From NCBI GenBank assembly GCA_004151065.3, contig NWUY0300041207.1, forward strand, positions 5,889 to 19,078: a stretch of DNA of 13,190 nucleotides, given 5' to 3'. Source of the DNA: Larix sibirica. Its lineage: Eukaryota; Streptophyta; Pinopsida; Pinales; Pinaceae. The notes under the pieces are model-generated. The model had not been told where the DNA came from. It saw only the letters and a list, made by a program, of their open reading frames with translations, and searched no databases. Shown here piece by piece: positions 1-8,594 of this stretch. How positions within the stretch are numbered: position 1 is the first letter of the stretch; every line of letters begins with the position of its first letter. The position numbers were made by a program, and so were the translations under genes.

Positions 1-910
1 CCTTCTTTAGGATACCTAGGAGTTACTCGATTAATGTATGTAGTCATCTTATTTGAATAAGGATTGCTAGATAGTGGTGGGTAATTAATTATTGTAAAAT
101 TCTCATGTTTATTAATTAAGGCCCACAAGCTACATGGTACCCATTCATGATGGGACCAGAAGAAGTTATGGTTTTGGATATGGAGAACCTATTTATAGAG
201 GTAGGAGGATATGGACTGTTTCATAAGCACTGGCATATTTGAAGGTCTTCTCAAATGAAATTTTTCCCACCCTAAGAGTTAAGTGAACATTGTTATCTAT
301 TAATTTATCTTTAAATACAAGTGTATATTCTACAATATTTCATTTCAATTGCCTCATGCATATGGTATTTTATATTATAATATCTAGTTGTTTATATTGT
401 AATCTTTATATACCTAGTTTTGTTCCGATTTTAAGGATTAAGGAACACCACAAGCAGTATCATAGCACTTTCTTGATCCAGAACTCCCCCATATTTTAGT
501 TTTTTTTTTAGGTGAGATTGTGTTTTTATGTCTTTAGAGAATACAATTGTATCATTCGAAAGTTAAAAGTGTAGTAAGGAAAGAGTATACATAGAAAGCA
601 CAAGTCATGTCACTTGGTTGGACACCCCCATATCCTCTATTTGTACCCCTTTGAGTAGTACCACATTTGACAACACCTGTAAATGGAATTGTCTTCCACC
701 TACCTTCGGGTATATTTTAATCCCTCTAAGTCCACTTGAAACCATACTTGCATAAAACTTGCACTCATCCTATTTCTATAATACACCGAGAAGTACAAGA
801 CTTGGTGAGAGCAATCTCACATATGAAGGAATTGGATAGTGTGGCTAAGCGTATATCATTCGCTATAAGTGGTGGACACCCCTCCATAATAGATTCACCC
901 TAATTTTTAG
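1..910. other. Gene-free left flank
   Basis: I see no coding similarity on either strand. The only open frame starting with ATG (290-499, plus) is 69 codons long, low-complexity and without a recognisable domain. A TATA-like string, tatttata at 190-197, lies downstream of a GC-richer stretch and could be part of an LTR promoter for the gypsy fragment at 911-1845. No LTR ends, primer binding site or repeat partner were found to support that. The gag and protease parts expected upstream of that fragment are not recognisable here and may be deleted. Confidence 0.5.
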
Positions 911-1845
911 TTGGTCCTCTATGAACATCAACACGTATTTCAAACACTTAAGGTTATACAACCTTCATCTAAGGAGCATGATCATGGTATTCCCTTAATT
1001 TCTAGTAGTCAACCACCTAATGTTTTCCTTTTCAACACCAAGTTTTGCTCAAAAATAATTAAATAGAAATATAATTAAGGAAATATTAGGAGAAAGACTC
1101 ATACATCCTATTACAAGCACTTACTTGTCACGTGTGGTCATGGTATTAAATAAGGAAGGTACTTGGCGCAACTTCCCTAGTTTTTTACATTCAATATCTT
1201 CACCATGAAGAACAAATTTACAATTACATTTATTGATGATCTCTTGGATGAGTTTCATGGAGAAAAAAATTTCACCAAACTTGACCTTTGTTTAGGATAT
1301 CACCAAATATAGATAAAATAGGAAAACACCCCTAAGGCATCATTCCACACACATTAATGCCATTGTGAGTTTTTAGTGATGCTCTTTGGAATTCACAATG
1401 CTCCACATACCTTCTAGAGTCTTGTGAACAAGATTTTTTGACCCTTCCTATGCAATATTTTCCGTATATATTCTCCGATTCTATATTAATTAATATAAAA
1501 GATGGAATTCCCACCTAGATCATGTTGATAGACCCTTACAACTAATAAATAACCACCAATTCTTCCTTAAACATTCCAATGTTATGTTGGTACTTTGAAG
1601 GTTGAATACCTGGGTCACATTGTAAGCCAGGATAGAGCACAAGTGTATCCTAAGAATGATGTGGCTATACAACATTGGCCCTATCCAAACACCCTAAAAA
1701 TATCCATGCATGGATTCTTAGGCCTTACAATATACTGCAAATTTTTTTTAGAAAGCAATGGAAAAATCGTTTAAACCTTAACTTCAATATTAACAAGAGA
1801 GATGGAAGTTGAGCTTCAAGTCCTTGCTAAGTCATAAAATTCATA
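911..1845 (+). pseudogene. Ty3/gypsy pol fragment (linker and reverse transcriptase), decayed
   Basis: Translated in pieces, this matches the plant Ty3/gypsy RT. The frame at 920-1060 reads YEHQHVFQ, then HDHGIPLISSSQPPNV, the linker before RT. At 1068-1185 (another frame) it reads VVMVLNKEGTWR. From 1190 it reads [31 protein letters not shown] and CEFLVMLFGIHNAP. From about 1455, again shifted, it reads SHLDHVD and QFFLKHS, then VEYLGHIVSQD and GFLGLTIYCKF (1597-1745), fading near 1840. The Asp of TKLDL, first of the RT catalytic triad, remains. The Asp-Asp pair expected near 1465-1480 has become LRFYIN. There are at least three frame changes and many in-frame stops, some (F*SL, IF*PF) fitting C-to-T change of CAG or CGA codons. 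RNase H and integrase are not seen. The family call is firm; the lineage is not. Confidence 0.9.
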
Positions 1846-1923
1846 TTAGATAAATATTTAACCCTAATGTGAGAAATGAATTAAGAGCTCTTTATGTACC
1901 AATATTGATAGTTTAGCAATAAA

Positions 1924-1995
1924 CCTAATAGCAATGCCTAATTACATCATATGTACTAAGATAATCCTAACATCAATGCCTAATTAGATCATATG
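1924..1995. repeat. Short tandem duplication, 42-bp offset
   Basis: Two 30-bp copies, 1924-1953 and 1966-1995, share the core caatgcctaatta and differ at 3 of 30 positions. The copies are separated by 12 bases. The sequence lies just beyond the gypsy RT fragment and has no coding meaning that I can see. A local slippage duplication is the simplest reading. Confidence 0.75.
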
Positions 1996-2079
1996 AATAT
2001 AGCTCTTGCATTTACTTTGACACAATGTGTTCTTGTCTATTAACACGTTGTTGAACAAAACAATGACATGCATGCTTTT

Positions 2080-2500
2080 CAGGCTCTGCGGCTATGAGAA
2101 TCGATTTATTGGCAAGCTCTTGATACTGTAAAATGCCGAGATAATGCTCCTTCGTTAGCCACCTGTTTGCTCAATTATGTCACATGGGTTATTCTTGATA
2201 GAATCCATCTATAGCATACTTGTGCACGGGAATGGTGTAGATGCTAGTCATAAACTCAAAGGCTGATTGTTATCTGCACGACCATGCAGAACATGTTGCG
2301 AGTCATTTCCTCCATTGCCTCATTCTCGGTGCCTAGGTACTGCGTGGAGATAATTTTCCCCACGTAATGCAAAGACCACATCCTCTATACATGAATCTTT
2401 ATTATGAAGGTATCTGTAATGCATAGAAATCAGGTCGCATTAGCTCGTAGATCCCTTTCATGTAGTCCAGTCACCTAGACCACCTGAAAATGCAAAACAT
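2080..2500 (-). other. Less AT-rich block of unknown origin with short minus-strand frames
   Basis: This block is visibly richer in G and C than its neighbours. The most protein-like frames are on the minus strand: 2381 to 2256 (41 codons, starting MWSLHYVGKIIST and containing NEAMEEMTRNMF) and 2251 to 2189 (20 codons, MTSIYTIPVHKYAIDGF). Between about 2475 and 2400 a third frame reads MKGIYELMRPDFYALQ, preceded on the same strand by a pyrimidine-rich stretch ending in cag, like a splice acceptor. I do not recognise a family. It could be a degraded gene or transposase exon, or chance frames in more GC-rich DNA. It is not the continuation of the minus-strand gypsy RT that ends near 2523. Confidence 0.3.
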
Positions 2501-2522
2501 GGTTGTTAGCATACCAATGAAT

Positions 2523-2665
2523 AAATAAAATTTTATATTTTCATATTTTCACCGATCTTGGAAAAGGAAATTTATATACTTGATCATAATCTTGTTCAAT
2601 GCTTTTAAGTTGGTACATACTCCCCATATCCCATCCTTCCTTTTCTATCGATAATGTTTGTACAA
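2523..2665 (-). repeat. Direct repeat copy A (antisense gypsy RT), truncated at an N
   Basis: This 143-bp segment pairs with 3240-3382 at a constant offset of 717, with 7 mismatches and no gap (about 95% identity). Read on the minus strand it encodes the N-terminal RT strip KALNKIMIKY followed, after a shift, by FPFPR, which corresponds to the plant gypsy motif ALNKITIKYRFPIPR. Copy A stops exactly at the ambiguous base 2666, whereas copy B continues into further gypsy sequence. That pattern fits an assembly join or a segment from another haplotype at least as well as a real duplication. Confidence 0.85.
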
Positions 2666-2666
2666 N
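2666..2666. other. Ambiguous base (N) at the end of repeat copy A
   Basis: A single N sits at the point where homology to the second repeat copy ends and unrelated sequence begins. This suggests a sequence gap, an unresolved base at a contig join, or a collapsed gap. The order of the sequence to its right should be treated as provisional. Confidence 0.9.
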
Positions 2667-3239
2667 TTTTTTCCCAGGGCTCTTATCATCTACATTGGAC
2701 ATGATGCATTTTTGTTTTTATTATTTTCATATTATGTTTTTGATACTCCTTATTATGCGGGTTGATATACTTACATAACTGTTAGCTCTATGTGCAGATC
2801 CTTCTTAGGGACTGGCTCCAACTACCTGTTGGACGATTTTGTATGCATACTCTTCATATTGCGGCATATATGACAGCCGTTATGGCTGTGGTTTGGTATA
2901 TTTAGCTCTGGTTTGGTTAATATATGATGTATTTGATGTTGGACAGCAGTGGCTGTCGGACTATGAGATCTTTATTATATTATGTGGTTTTGGACACTAT
3001 GATGTACTGATGTATTTGGATCCGTTTCTCCTTCGGGAAGGATTCCTGTCATATATTGTGGACATATGGTTCTTTATATTGGACTTTTCTGATGTAGATG
3101 ATGACACATGTGGCAATGTGTCTAGCTTACCTATAGTGCTCTCTAGGACAGGGTTTGAGAGCAGACTGTATGTTTCAGACAGCTGGCTTTATTTACTATT
3201 TCGTATATTAATAGTAAGTTGAATTTTTCTATGAAAAAA
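2667..3239 (+). other. Unexplained insert between direct repeats, with a 127-codon open frame
   Basis: About 570 bp lie between the two repeat copies and share nothing visible with the gypsy sequence around them. The plus-strand frame 2839-3222 is open for 127 codons (starts MYAYSSYCGIYDSRYG, ends LLFRILIVS). It is rich in Tyr, Phe, Trp, Leu and Asp, with no Kozak-like or domain evidence. The DNA carries TTGGAC at 2695, 2829, 2939, 2990 and 3079, far more often than chance for this length. A small hairpin, TCCTTC-gg-GAAGGA, lies near 3028-3041, and an A-run (3233-3242) lies at the right edge. It may be an LTR piece or other non-coding repeat whose open frame reflects composition. I would not call it a protein gene from this evidence. 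Confidence 0.3.
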
Positions 3240-3382
3240 AAATAAAATTTCATATTTTCATATTTTCACCCACCTTAGAAAAGGAAATATATATACTTGA
3301 TCATAATCTTGTTCAATGCTTTTAAGTTGATACATACTCCCCATATCGCATCCTTCCTTTTCTATCGATAATGTTTGTACAA
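3240..3382 (-). repeat. Direct repeat copy B (antisense gypsy RT)
   Basis: This is the partner of 2523-2665. It continues without a break into the rest of the minus-strand gypsy element to its right. It is therefore probably the copy in its original context, although an A-run lies at its left edge where the insert begins. On the minus strand it carries the same ALNKIMIK strip of RT. Confidence 0.85.
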
Positions 3383-3600
3383 ACTCATGCTTTCCTTGAT
3401 AAATTCCATGCCAACAAATCATGCACTTGTGGGTTTAATTGTATACTCTCAAGTAGAATAATATTGTGCACGCATAATTTAGTATATTTTCTCATGATAC
3501 AAAATCAATCTATGTGTAATATTCCTTCTTTGTGGAATCTCTTTTAGTACATCACTTTTACTATGTCGATGAAGTCCTCTTAAAAGTTTTCTAATTTATT
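3240..3600 (-). pseudogene. Gypsy RT N-terminus and linker (minus strand)
   Basis: Around 3542-3506 the minus strand reads EIPQRRNITHRL, matching the GLPPxRDIQHHIDL linker. Near 3407-3384 it reads EFIKESMS, matching the GFIxESMSPCAVP strip. From about 3355 it reads KGRMRY and then KALNKIMIKY (3319-3293), matching [22 protein letters not shown]. At least two frame changes are needed. The Pro-Cys-Ala-Val-Pro strip is degraded. No catalytic Asp is reached before the sequence breaks into the insert at 3239. Confidence 0.8.
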
Positions 3601-3650
3601 TTGTTACTTCCTCCTCTAGATCTCTCATTTTTTCCTTGTCATGCTATCTT

Positions 3651-4085
3651 TCATTCAACTCCTTTGATTAAACAAGGGTGTAATATTCCTTTGATTCCTT
3701 CACCTTCTTCAAAAGTTCTTTTATTGTTAACTAGAAACACCATCCTTGGGTTTTCATCCATCATAGGCATCAACTATAATGTCTTCCCATATTTCATAAT
3801 GGTATAAATGTTCTTTATTTCATCATGAAGTGCACAATGATCAAACAATCATTCTATCCTTAACACCAAGTGGCATGTATCTATAGGATCACATCATACA
3901 ATATTGTGTCCTTGTACTCCCTAATGTGGAATGGTAACTTTTATTGAACTATCACATCAATTCATACCCTTTCTAAAACCAAAAGCCTTCTGTGGCTGGT
4001 GATGCTTCTATTGTGCCAATCACAGTTTCTCTACCATATCAACTACTACCCTATTTTCATTACTATCATAATCAATTCTCTCTTT
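3651..4085 (-). pseudogene. Gypsy aspartic protease domain, active site altered (minus strand)
   Basis: This is the retroviral-type aspartic protease that would cut the polyprotein. At about 4073-4020 the minus strand reads DYDSNENRVVVDMVEKL, which lines up with the plant gypsy active-site strip DGGSCxNVVSxxMVEKL; the catalytic Asp-Gly-Gly-Ser has become Asp-Tyr-Asp-Ser. Next come FW-KGYEL (about 3984-3955) and LPFHIREYKDTILYDVI. The frame at 3887-3735 then reads PIDTCHLVLRIE, stop, LFDHCALHDEIKNIYT and MPMMDENPR, matching PMDACHLLLGRPWLFDRxxxHDGxKNTYT. That frame continues to a stop at 3651. Two stops and at least two shifts make it non-functional. Confidence 0.85.
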
Positions 4086-4199
4086 TCAAAAATTACCTCT
4101 AGAGATGTATTTGGTCTTCGTTCCAAGCTCCTCCTTGATTTCTACTTGATGCACTACTATATTCATGTTTTTCATCCTTTTCATCACGAAATCCTCCTT

Positions 4200-4800
4200 G
4201 CATGGTAGTGAAATCCTCTTGTTATCTTTACCAAATCTTCATCTTCCAACATTCTTCTCATTATGTTTTTATCTCATCTTCTCTTCTTCCCTTAATTCTA
4301 ATTTGATATGCTTATTGTACACTATCAATATTGTCCAAAGTCAACTCATAATGGATTTTGAATATAATGTCATTTACATACCTAGAAATCGTCTAGCTTT
4401 TATCTTCATTGTACCTACACATATGGAAATTCAACAAATTTCTCCATATTATTTTTCAATCTTTCTTATCTCATTCTCAAATTTTCCATACCATCTAAAT
4501 AGAACTCTATGAGAAACTTATTAAAAAAAAATCCTATGACCCAAAACCCATATGATTAAGAGTCCTTTCCTTTTCCTTATCCAAACATGCTCTTTCACAC
4601 TACCTAAAATCCCTACAAATAACAACATGTCTCTTCAATTCTGTAATAACAAACTTTACTCCATTCAAGACTTCAATTTTCTCATACTTGAAGTACACAT
4701 TTAAATACTAGTAAATCAACAAGTCCACATTCAAATTCACCAACGTTAAATGAAACTTCTATGTTGACATTGATCATTCTTTTCAAAGATATCTAACAGT
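4200..4800 (-). pseudogene. Gypsy gag remnant (minus strand)
   Basis: The clearest anchor is KARRFLGM at 4400-4377 on the minus strand, matching the ARFLGGL strip of plant gypsy gag, followed by degraded YxLTLDNI (for YWTLDDV) and a basic stretch. Further upstream in the element, near 4600-4540, weak similarity to the KHASLWW...RKRKGK...TWEKMK strip can be traced (KEHVWIRKRKG). No intact CCHC zinc knuckle was found between here and the protease. The edges are approximate and the assignment depends partly on its position between the PBS and the protease. Confidence 0.55.
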
Positions 4801-5016
4801 TGGGTTCCCACTTCCCCTTCTTGTTCCTCTTTATGCTCTTCTTCTAAGCTTCAAGATTTTGTCTCTCTTCTTTATTGTCATGTTTCTAATTATTATCCTT
4901 AATTATTCTATTTATTGGTTTTCCCTTTCTTTGTTACTCTTCTAACAATTCTATTTTTTTCCACTTTTTCAACAACATTGAATTATTAATCTCTAATTTC
5001 CGTAAGGAATCAACAT

Positions 5017-5028
5017 GCTCTAATACCA
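5017..5028 (-). promoter_or_regulatory. Primer binding site for initiator-Met tRNA (minus strand)
   Basis: On the minus strand this reads TGGTATTAGAGC, matching the plant retrotransposon PBS TGGTATCAGAGC at 11 of 12 positions; the one change is C to T. It lies upstream of the gag, PR and RT remnants in the same orientation, where the 5' PBS of that element is expected. The LTR end should lie a few bases to the right (about 5030), but no clear CA end is visible there. Confidence 0.75.
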
Positions 5029-5077
5029 AAATCGACGCAACGGGGAAAGTAATTGTTATAGTATAAAGCTTAAGAAA

Positions 5078-5287
5078 GTTGTTAATTATGAAATGATAAT
5101 TATATAATAAAGTTGTAACTATGTAATCGTAGAATAGTTACCTCACAATGAATTAAAAGGGAATCAACCCCATTGTATCAAATGACTTCATTGTAATCAA
5201 CAAATATATTTTACATGAGTTCGTTGACTTTGTTTCTTACAATGCTTGAAAGTTGTATTGGATCTCTAGAAAACTAACTTTGTATCA
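5078..5287. repeat. LTR-like repeat, left copy
   Basis: This aligns with 7306-7511. Shared strings include gttgttaat, atcaaccccattgtatcaaatg, cttcattgtaat, gtttcttac and aagttgt. Small indels and many substitutions point to an old duplication. The right edge (tgtatcaaag) also resembles a weak TGGTATCAGAGC-type PBS if the element is read on the plus strand. Confidence 0.75.
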
Positions 5288-6605
5288 AAGATGAAAGATA
5301 TTGAATCTTGTTTAGCAATATATAGAATCTTTTTTAGTCATTGTTGTCAAAGGATTTCAAATTATTATTAAGTTGTAAGGGAAAAGAGAGAGCCAACTCC
5401 CACCATTGAAGTTTGAAGCAACCACTTAGCCTCCATTGCTATGCAAAGAGAAAGGATGTGAGAGTGTGATGAGTTGAATCAATTGATAAAGAGCTACCAC
5501 TCTGTTGTATATGTTGACTTGAATAAAGATGCCATCATGATTGTGTGAATGAATTGTCATGTCGGTGAAACCGCAAGGCTTGAAGAGGAGCCTCCATCTC
5601 ATATCAACCAAATGCATATGTACTTCAAAGATTTGAACGACCTCCATTCAAAGGGATTTGTTGTGTTATGTGGAGATTCATCGACCACCACTGTCATTGC
5701 TTTGTTGGCATACTGAAATGCCAAGAAACCATTATCAAATTGCATCAAACTTGCAACTAATTATAGAAAAGACAACCAATGTTTATCAATAAAGATGAAA
5801 CTTGAAAGGATGAAGCCATAAAGTTGAATAGCCGCTTGTTGTTTCTAATTTGTGAAGAGTTATTTTAATTCCAACAAAAGAGGGATTGAAGAAGCCACCA
5901 AACAAAAATTATTTTATGTCTGATAAAGAATTAAGCTTTCCATGCTCATTCTCAATAGACCTCATGCTAAAATCAGAATGGCGCAATAAAACATATACTA
6001 TTATATTTAGAGGCTTCATCTTTGGAATTATAATAGAGATTTCTTTTTTAATTGTTATTTCTAGTATTTATTTGTAGCAAATGCAAGATTGATGTGGATA
6101 AAACCCATACTCGGGATATTTTTTCTGGAGAACTACATCAGCAACCTAGTTGGGTAACTCGATCACTCAACAAATGGAGATATTTACATTGGAATATTTG
6201 ATGTTCAACCTTGTATCAATTAATTTTGATGCAACAAAGAAGATTTTACCCCTATGCATGATCAAAACAGAGGACATTGAAAACAAATGATGCTTTCATG
6301 TTTTGATAGACTCACTCTTTGCAAACAAAGAGGGACACAGTGGAAGGTATTTAGTTGTTCAATAGTCCAAGTTGCTTGTGGATCTGGAAGTTCAACGCAA
6401 TCATAACTTTACAATGATTATGAGACTTTGTAAGTGATAATTGTGTCCAATGATGTTAGGAAACTTGGATCATATCTAGGAGGATATACCTTTTGAAGGA
6501 ATAGGGAGCAACTTGAACGAGTCTTATTAGTCCAAGAACTGCTTGTCAAAGAGAAGCATTTGAAGAGTATTTTTGTTGATATTTTTAATCATATCGTAAG
6601 CCTTA
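5288..6605. other. Non-coding interior between the LTR-like repeats
   Basis: No gag, protease, RT, integrase or RNase H motif was found in any frame over about 1.3 kb. The open frames 5426-5647 (minus, 73 codons) and 5886-6077 (plus, 63 codons) have no domain character. If the flanking repeats are LTRs, this is the interior of a non-autonomous element of large-TRIM or LARD type. Otherwise it is unclassified spacer. Confidence 0.4.
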
Positions 6606-6613
6606 ATAGGGGG
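6605..6613 (+). promoter_or_regulatory. Polypurine-like tract before a TGTC LTR start
   Basis: The purine run aataggggg (one T) directly precedes TGTCAAAG. This is the arrangement of a 3' polypurine tract and the first bases of a 3' LTR. It supports a plus-strand reading of the 5054-7511 element, but it is short and unconfirmed by a matching 5' partner. Confidence 0.35.
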
Positions 6614-7511
6614 TGTCAAAGTATAAGGCTCAAATGTAACTACCCAACATTAGATTTTAGTATAATGACATATGGTAATAATAGTAATGTCAAGTAAAAT
6701 ATGTTAAATAAATAATAGAGGAAAAATGGGCATTGTAAACAAAAAAAAGAATTGAAAAAAGTATGGAAATTTAAGTAATAAAAAGGGGGCAAGACCAAAA
6801 GGAAGGGGTCTCTCAGGGGGTCGTGTTGATTGATGTTGGGGTTTGTTGCTTGTTGTGTTGGGGTTTTTGGCATGCGTGTGTGAGTGTGTTTGTGAAGAGG
6901 CTGAAGAAAGAGGTGGAGAGGGGAACTCATATTCAAAGAGGATTAGAACAAAGAGTTAAGGTATACTTGGTCCGGCATAGTGTTACTTGTTGAGGACTCG
7001 AGGGCCTCAACCTTTGGTTGGTAGGTGGTTGGGTGGAGAGTCATCCATGCAACTATTTTTGCAGATAGAGGTGTTGGGGGCCTTAGGAGATAGAGGTCTA
7101 CCTGCAAATTGGTAATGTTGGTAATCCAACATGTAAGTGGATATTCTTCTTAGAGGCTTATAGTTCTCCTTTTCTTTTAAACATTTGTTATTGTTAGTGA
7201 TAATATACATATAAATAAATATGTTTGTACTTTGTTTCAAGGAATATGTACAACTGAGTATGGATATAGTATGTAATAGGATTTGAGGCCATTACATTAA
7301 ATAATGTTGTTAATCAATTGATAAATATATAATAATGTTGCAACGGTGTAACACTAGAAGAATTACCCCATCGCTGACATAAAAGGGGATCAACCCCATT
7401 GTATCAAATGGCTTCATTGTAATAAATGATATGTCTTTTGCATGAGTCCCTAGGGTATGTTTCTTACCATGTTTGCAAGTTGTCTTGATTGTTTATAAAA
7501 CAAATTGTAAC
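6614..7511 (+). repeat. Putative long LTR containing the right repeat copy
   Basis: The start is set by the polypurine-like tract, the end by the limit of similarity to the left copy (7306-7511 matches 5078-5287). The unmatched part, 6640-7300, is strongly strand-asymmetric: 6783-6910 is rich in G and GT, with runs of five, four and five Gs. A perfect 7-bp hairpin, GTTGAGG/CCTCAAC with a 9-base loop, lies at 6989-7011. The minus-strand frames 6936-6640 and 7240-7007 are open mainly because of this asymmetry. The left boundary is inferred. Confidence 0.4.
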
Positions 7512-8228
7512 AAACCCAAACTAACCATAATGTGTGAGACTCTAACCAAGACATATACACAAGAAGAATACCAAAACATACTCTAAACAATATAACATAA
7601 CAATTACATAATACTCAAAACATGTCTACTCATTCACAACAATATTAAGATTACATATACAATGGTATGACTTTCCCTAACAATATACTTTTGTAAGTAC
7701 CACTCAGACTCTAAATGCGTTCTAGAACTTTGTAATTTTCAAAATCAGCATACACTCTTCCTCCTTGGTAATATTTTGCATCTTGTGTGAAATGAGTTAA
7801 ATTCCACTCCTAACTCGACAAATCTATTGCCTATGATTTTCAAACATGGAATGCTTCCTTTTTCTCAACAAACAGTGTAGGCAAAGTCTTCTCTCCTCTC
7901 TCTTCAATATAGATTCTTGTTCAATCCTTCTCCATGAAGACAATTTCTTCAACTCTTCCCATTCGTCTTCTCAATGTCCAACTTCACAATTTACATAACA
8001 ACTTCAACTCTTTATTGCAATGTCTTTTTAGTGTCTCAATCAACTATTCCTAACTTGCAAACTATCTCACTTGTTGGTATGCTAAAAGTCGGTCTCGAAT
8101 TTCAATTTCCTCCATGTGCACTTCATGTCTCTAGTCAACACACTCAATTTTTTCACCCATAAGTAATCTATCTATGAACTCTACACTGCAACTCTATATA
8201 CATTCCAACCTCACACATCAACACCCGG
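7512..8228. other. Gene-free, pyrimidine-rich stretch
   Basis: I see no coding similarity on either strand. The sequence is C- and T-rich on the plus strand, with a tract of nearly pure pyrimidine around 7888-7905. The 62-codon frame 7974-8162 is low in charged residues and matches nothing I know. It may be part of the gypsy remnant that starts at 8229, with its coding content worn away, but nothing proves this. Confidence 0.45.
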
Positions 8229-8594
8229 GTGGCTCCATCCATTACATACGTCACAATGCTATACATCGCTAACCAAGTATGCAAAGAAGTCATTGCTCAA
8301 TCTAACGAGCTAAACATATTTGACACAAAAGATCATGAATTATGTGTGGACCAAGTCAAAATAATCATTGATCCATCTAAGATTTCTTCCATCATGCATT
8401 TTCCTAAACCAAAGAAAATCCATGACTTCCAAATTCCTATTAGAATTTCAAACTATTGGAATTTTGACAACAATAGGCTGTGGTGCAAATTTTATGGTAA
8501 ACCCATATTTACCTTGGCGGTTCATGTAATGATTGTAGTTCATGTAAATATGCTAGTTATGTTGAAGTTATTATTTATTAGTATATATCCCTGA
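8229..8594 (+). pseudogene. Ty3/gypsy RT C-terminal fragment in an open frame
   Basis: The 121-codon frame contains, at about residues 38-75, HELCVDQVKIIIDPSKIS and IMHFPKPKKIHDFQ. These line up with the segment after the RT Asp-Asp motif in plant gypsy elements: LGHxVSxxGIxVDPxKI, IxxFPxPxxIxxLQxFLG. It is followed by ISNYWNF for the usual LxxYYRRF. The first 35 residues may be worn RT sequence. The palm catalytic residues would lie upstream and are not seen, and RNase H is absent. The 3' end of the frame probably runs into the copia LTR. The frame is open by chance or because the fragment is short, not because it works. Confidence 0.6.

Larger units (their letters stand above)
3240..5028 (-). 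mobile_element. Minus-strand Ty3/gypsy element, 5' part (PBS, gag, PR, start of RT)
   Basis: Reading from right to left, the order is primer binding site (5028-5017), leader, gag, aspartic protease and N-terminal RT, the standard Ty3/gypsy order. The RT stops after its first conserved block; the Asp-Asp region, RNase H, integrase and 3' LTR are absent. The RT linker resembles the plant chromovirus-like type with a PxRDIxHxIDL motif. The plus-strand open frames in this interval (3601-3807, 3999-4208, 4165-4512) are antisense shadows. All coding parts are broken by stops and shifts, so the element is dead. Confidence 0.8.
5054..7511. mobile_element. Possible non-autonomous LTR element, or two LTR pieces of one family
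   Basis: Two diverged direct copies (5078-5287 and 7306-7511) enclose a non-coding interior. In a plus-strand reading the left LTR would start TGTTATAG at 5054 and the right one TGTCAAAG at 6614, just after a polypurine-like tract. Both would end in a TAxCA-like string near 5287 and 7511. The left copy would then lack about 660 bp present in the right one. In a minus-strand reading the left copy is simply the LTR of the gypsy element whose PBS is at 5017-5028, and the right copy is a separate remnant. The repeat pair is clear; the element model is not. Confidence 0.45.

Noticed and set aside
290-499. 69-codon plus-strand open frame
   Set aside because: Low-complexity hydrophobic translation, no domain, and no supporting context in gene-free AT-rich sequence.
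1332-1514. 60-codon minus-strand open frame
   Set aside because: It lies antisense to the clearly recognisable plus-strand gypsy RT fragment.
3601-4512. Plus-strand open frames at 3601-3807, 3999-4208 and 4165-4512
   Set aside because: They are antisense to the minus-strand gypsy gag and protease, whose motifs read clearly on the other strand.
5426-5647. 73-codon minus-strand open frame
   Set aside because: No domain, no matching neighbours, and a length within chance expectation for the region.
6640-7240. Minus-strand open frames 6936-6640 and 7240-7007
   Set aside because: They are open because the plus strand is G- and GT-rich; the translations are Pro/His/Thr- or Asn-rich low complexity with no domain.
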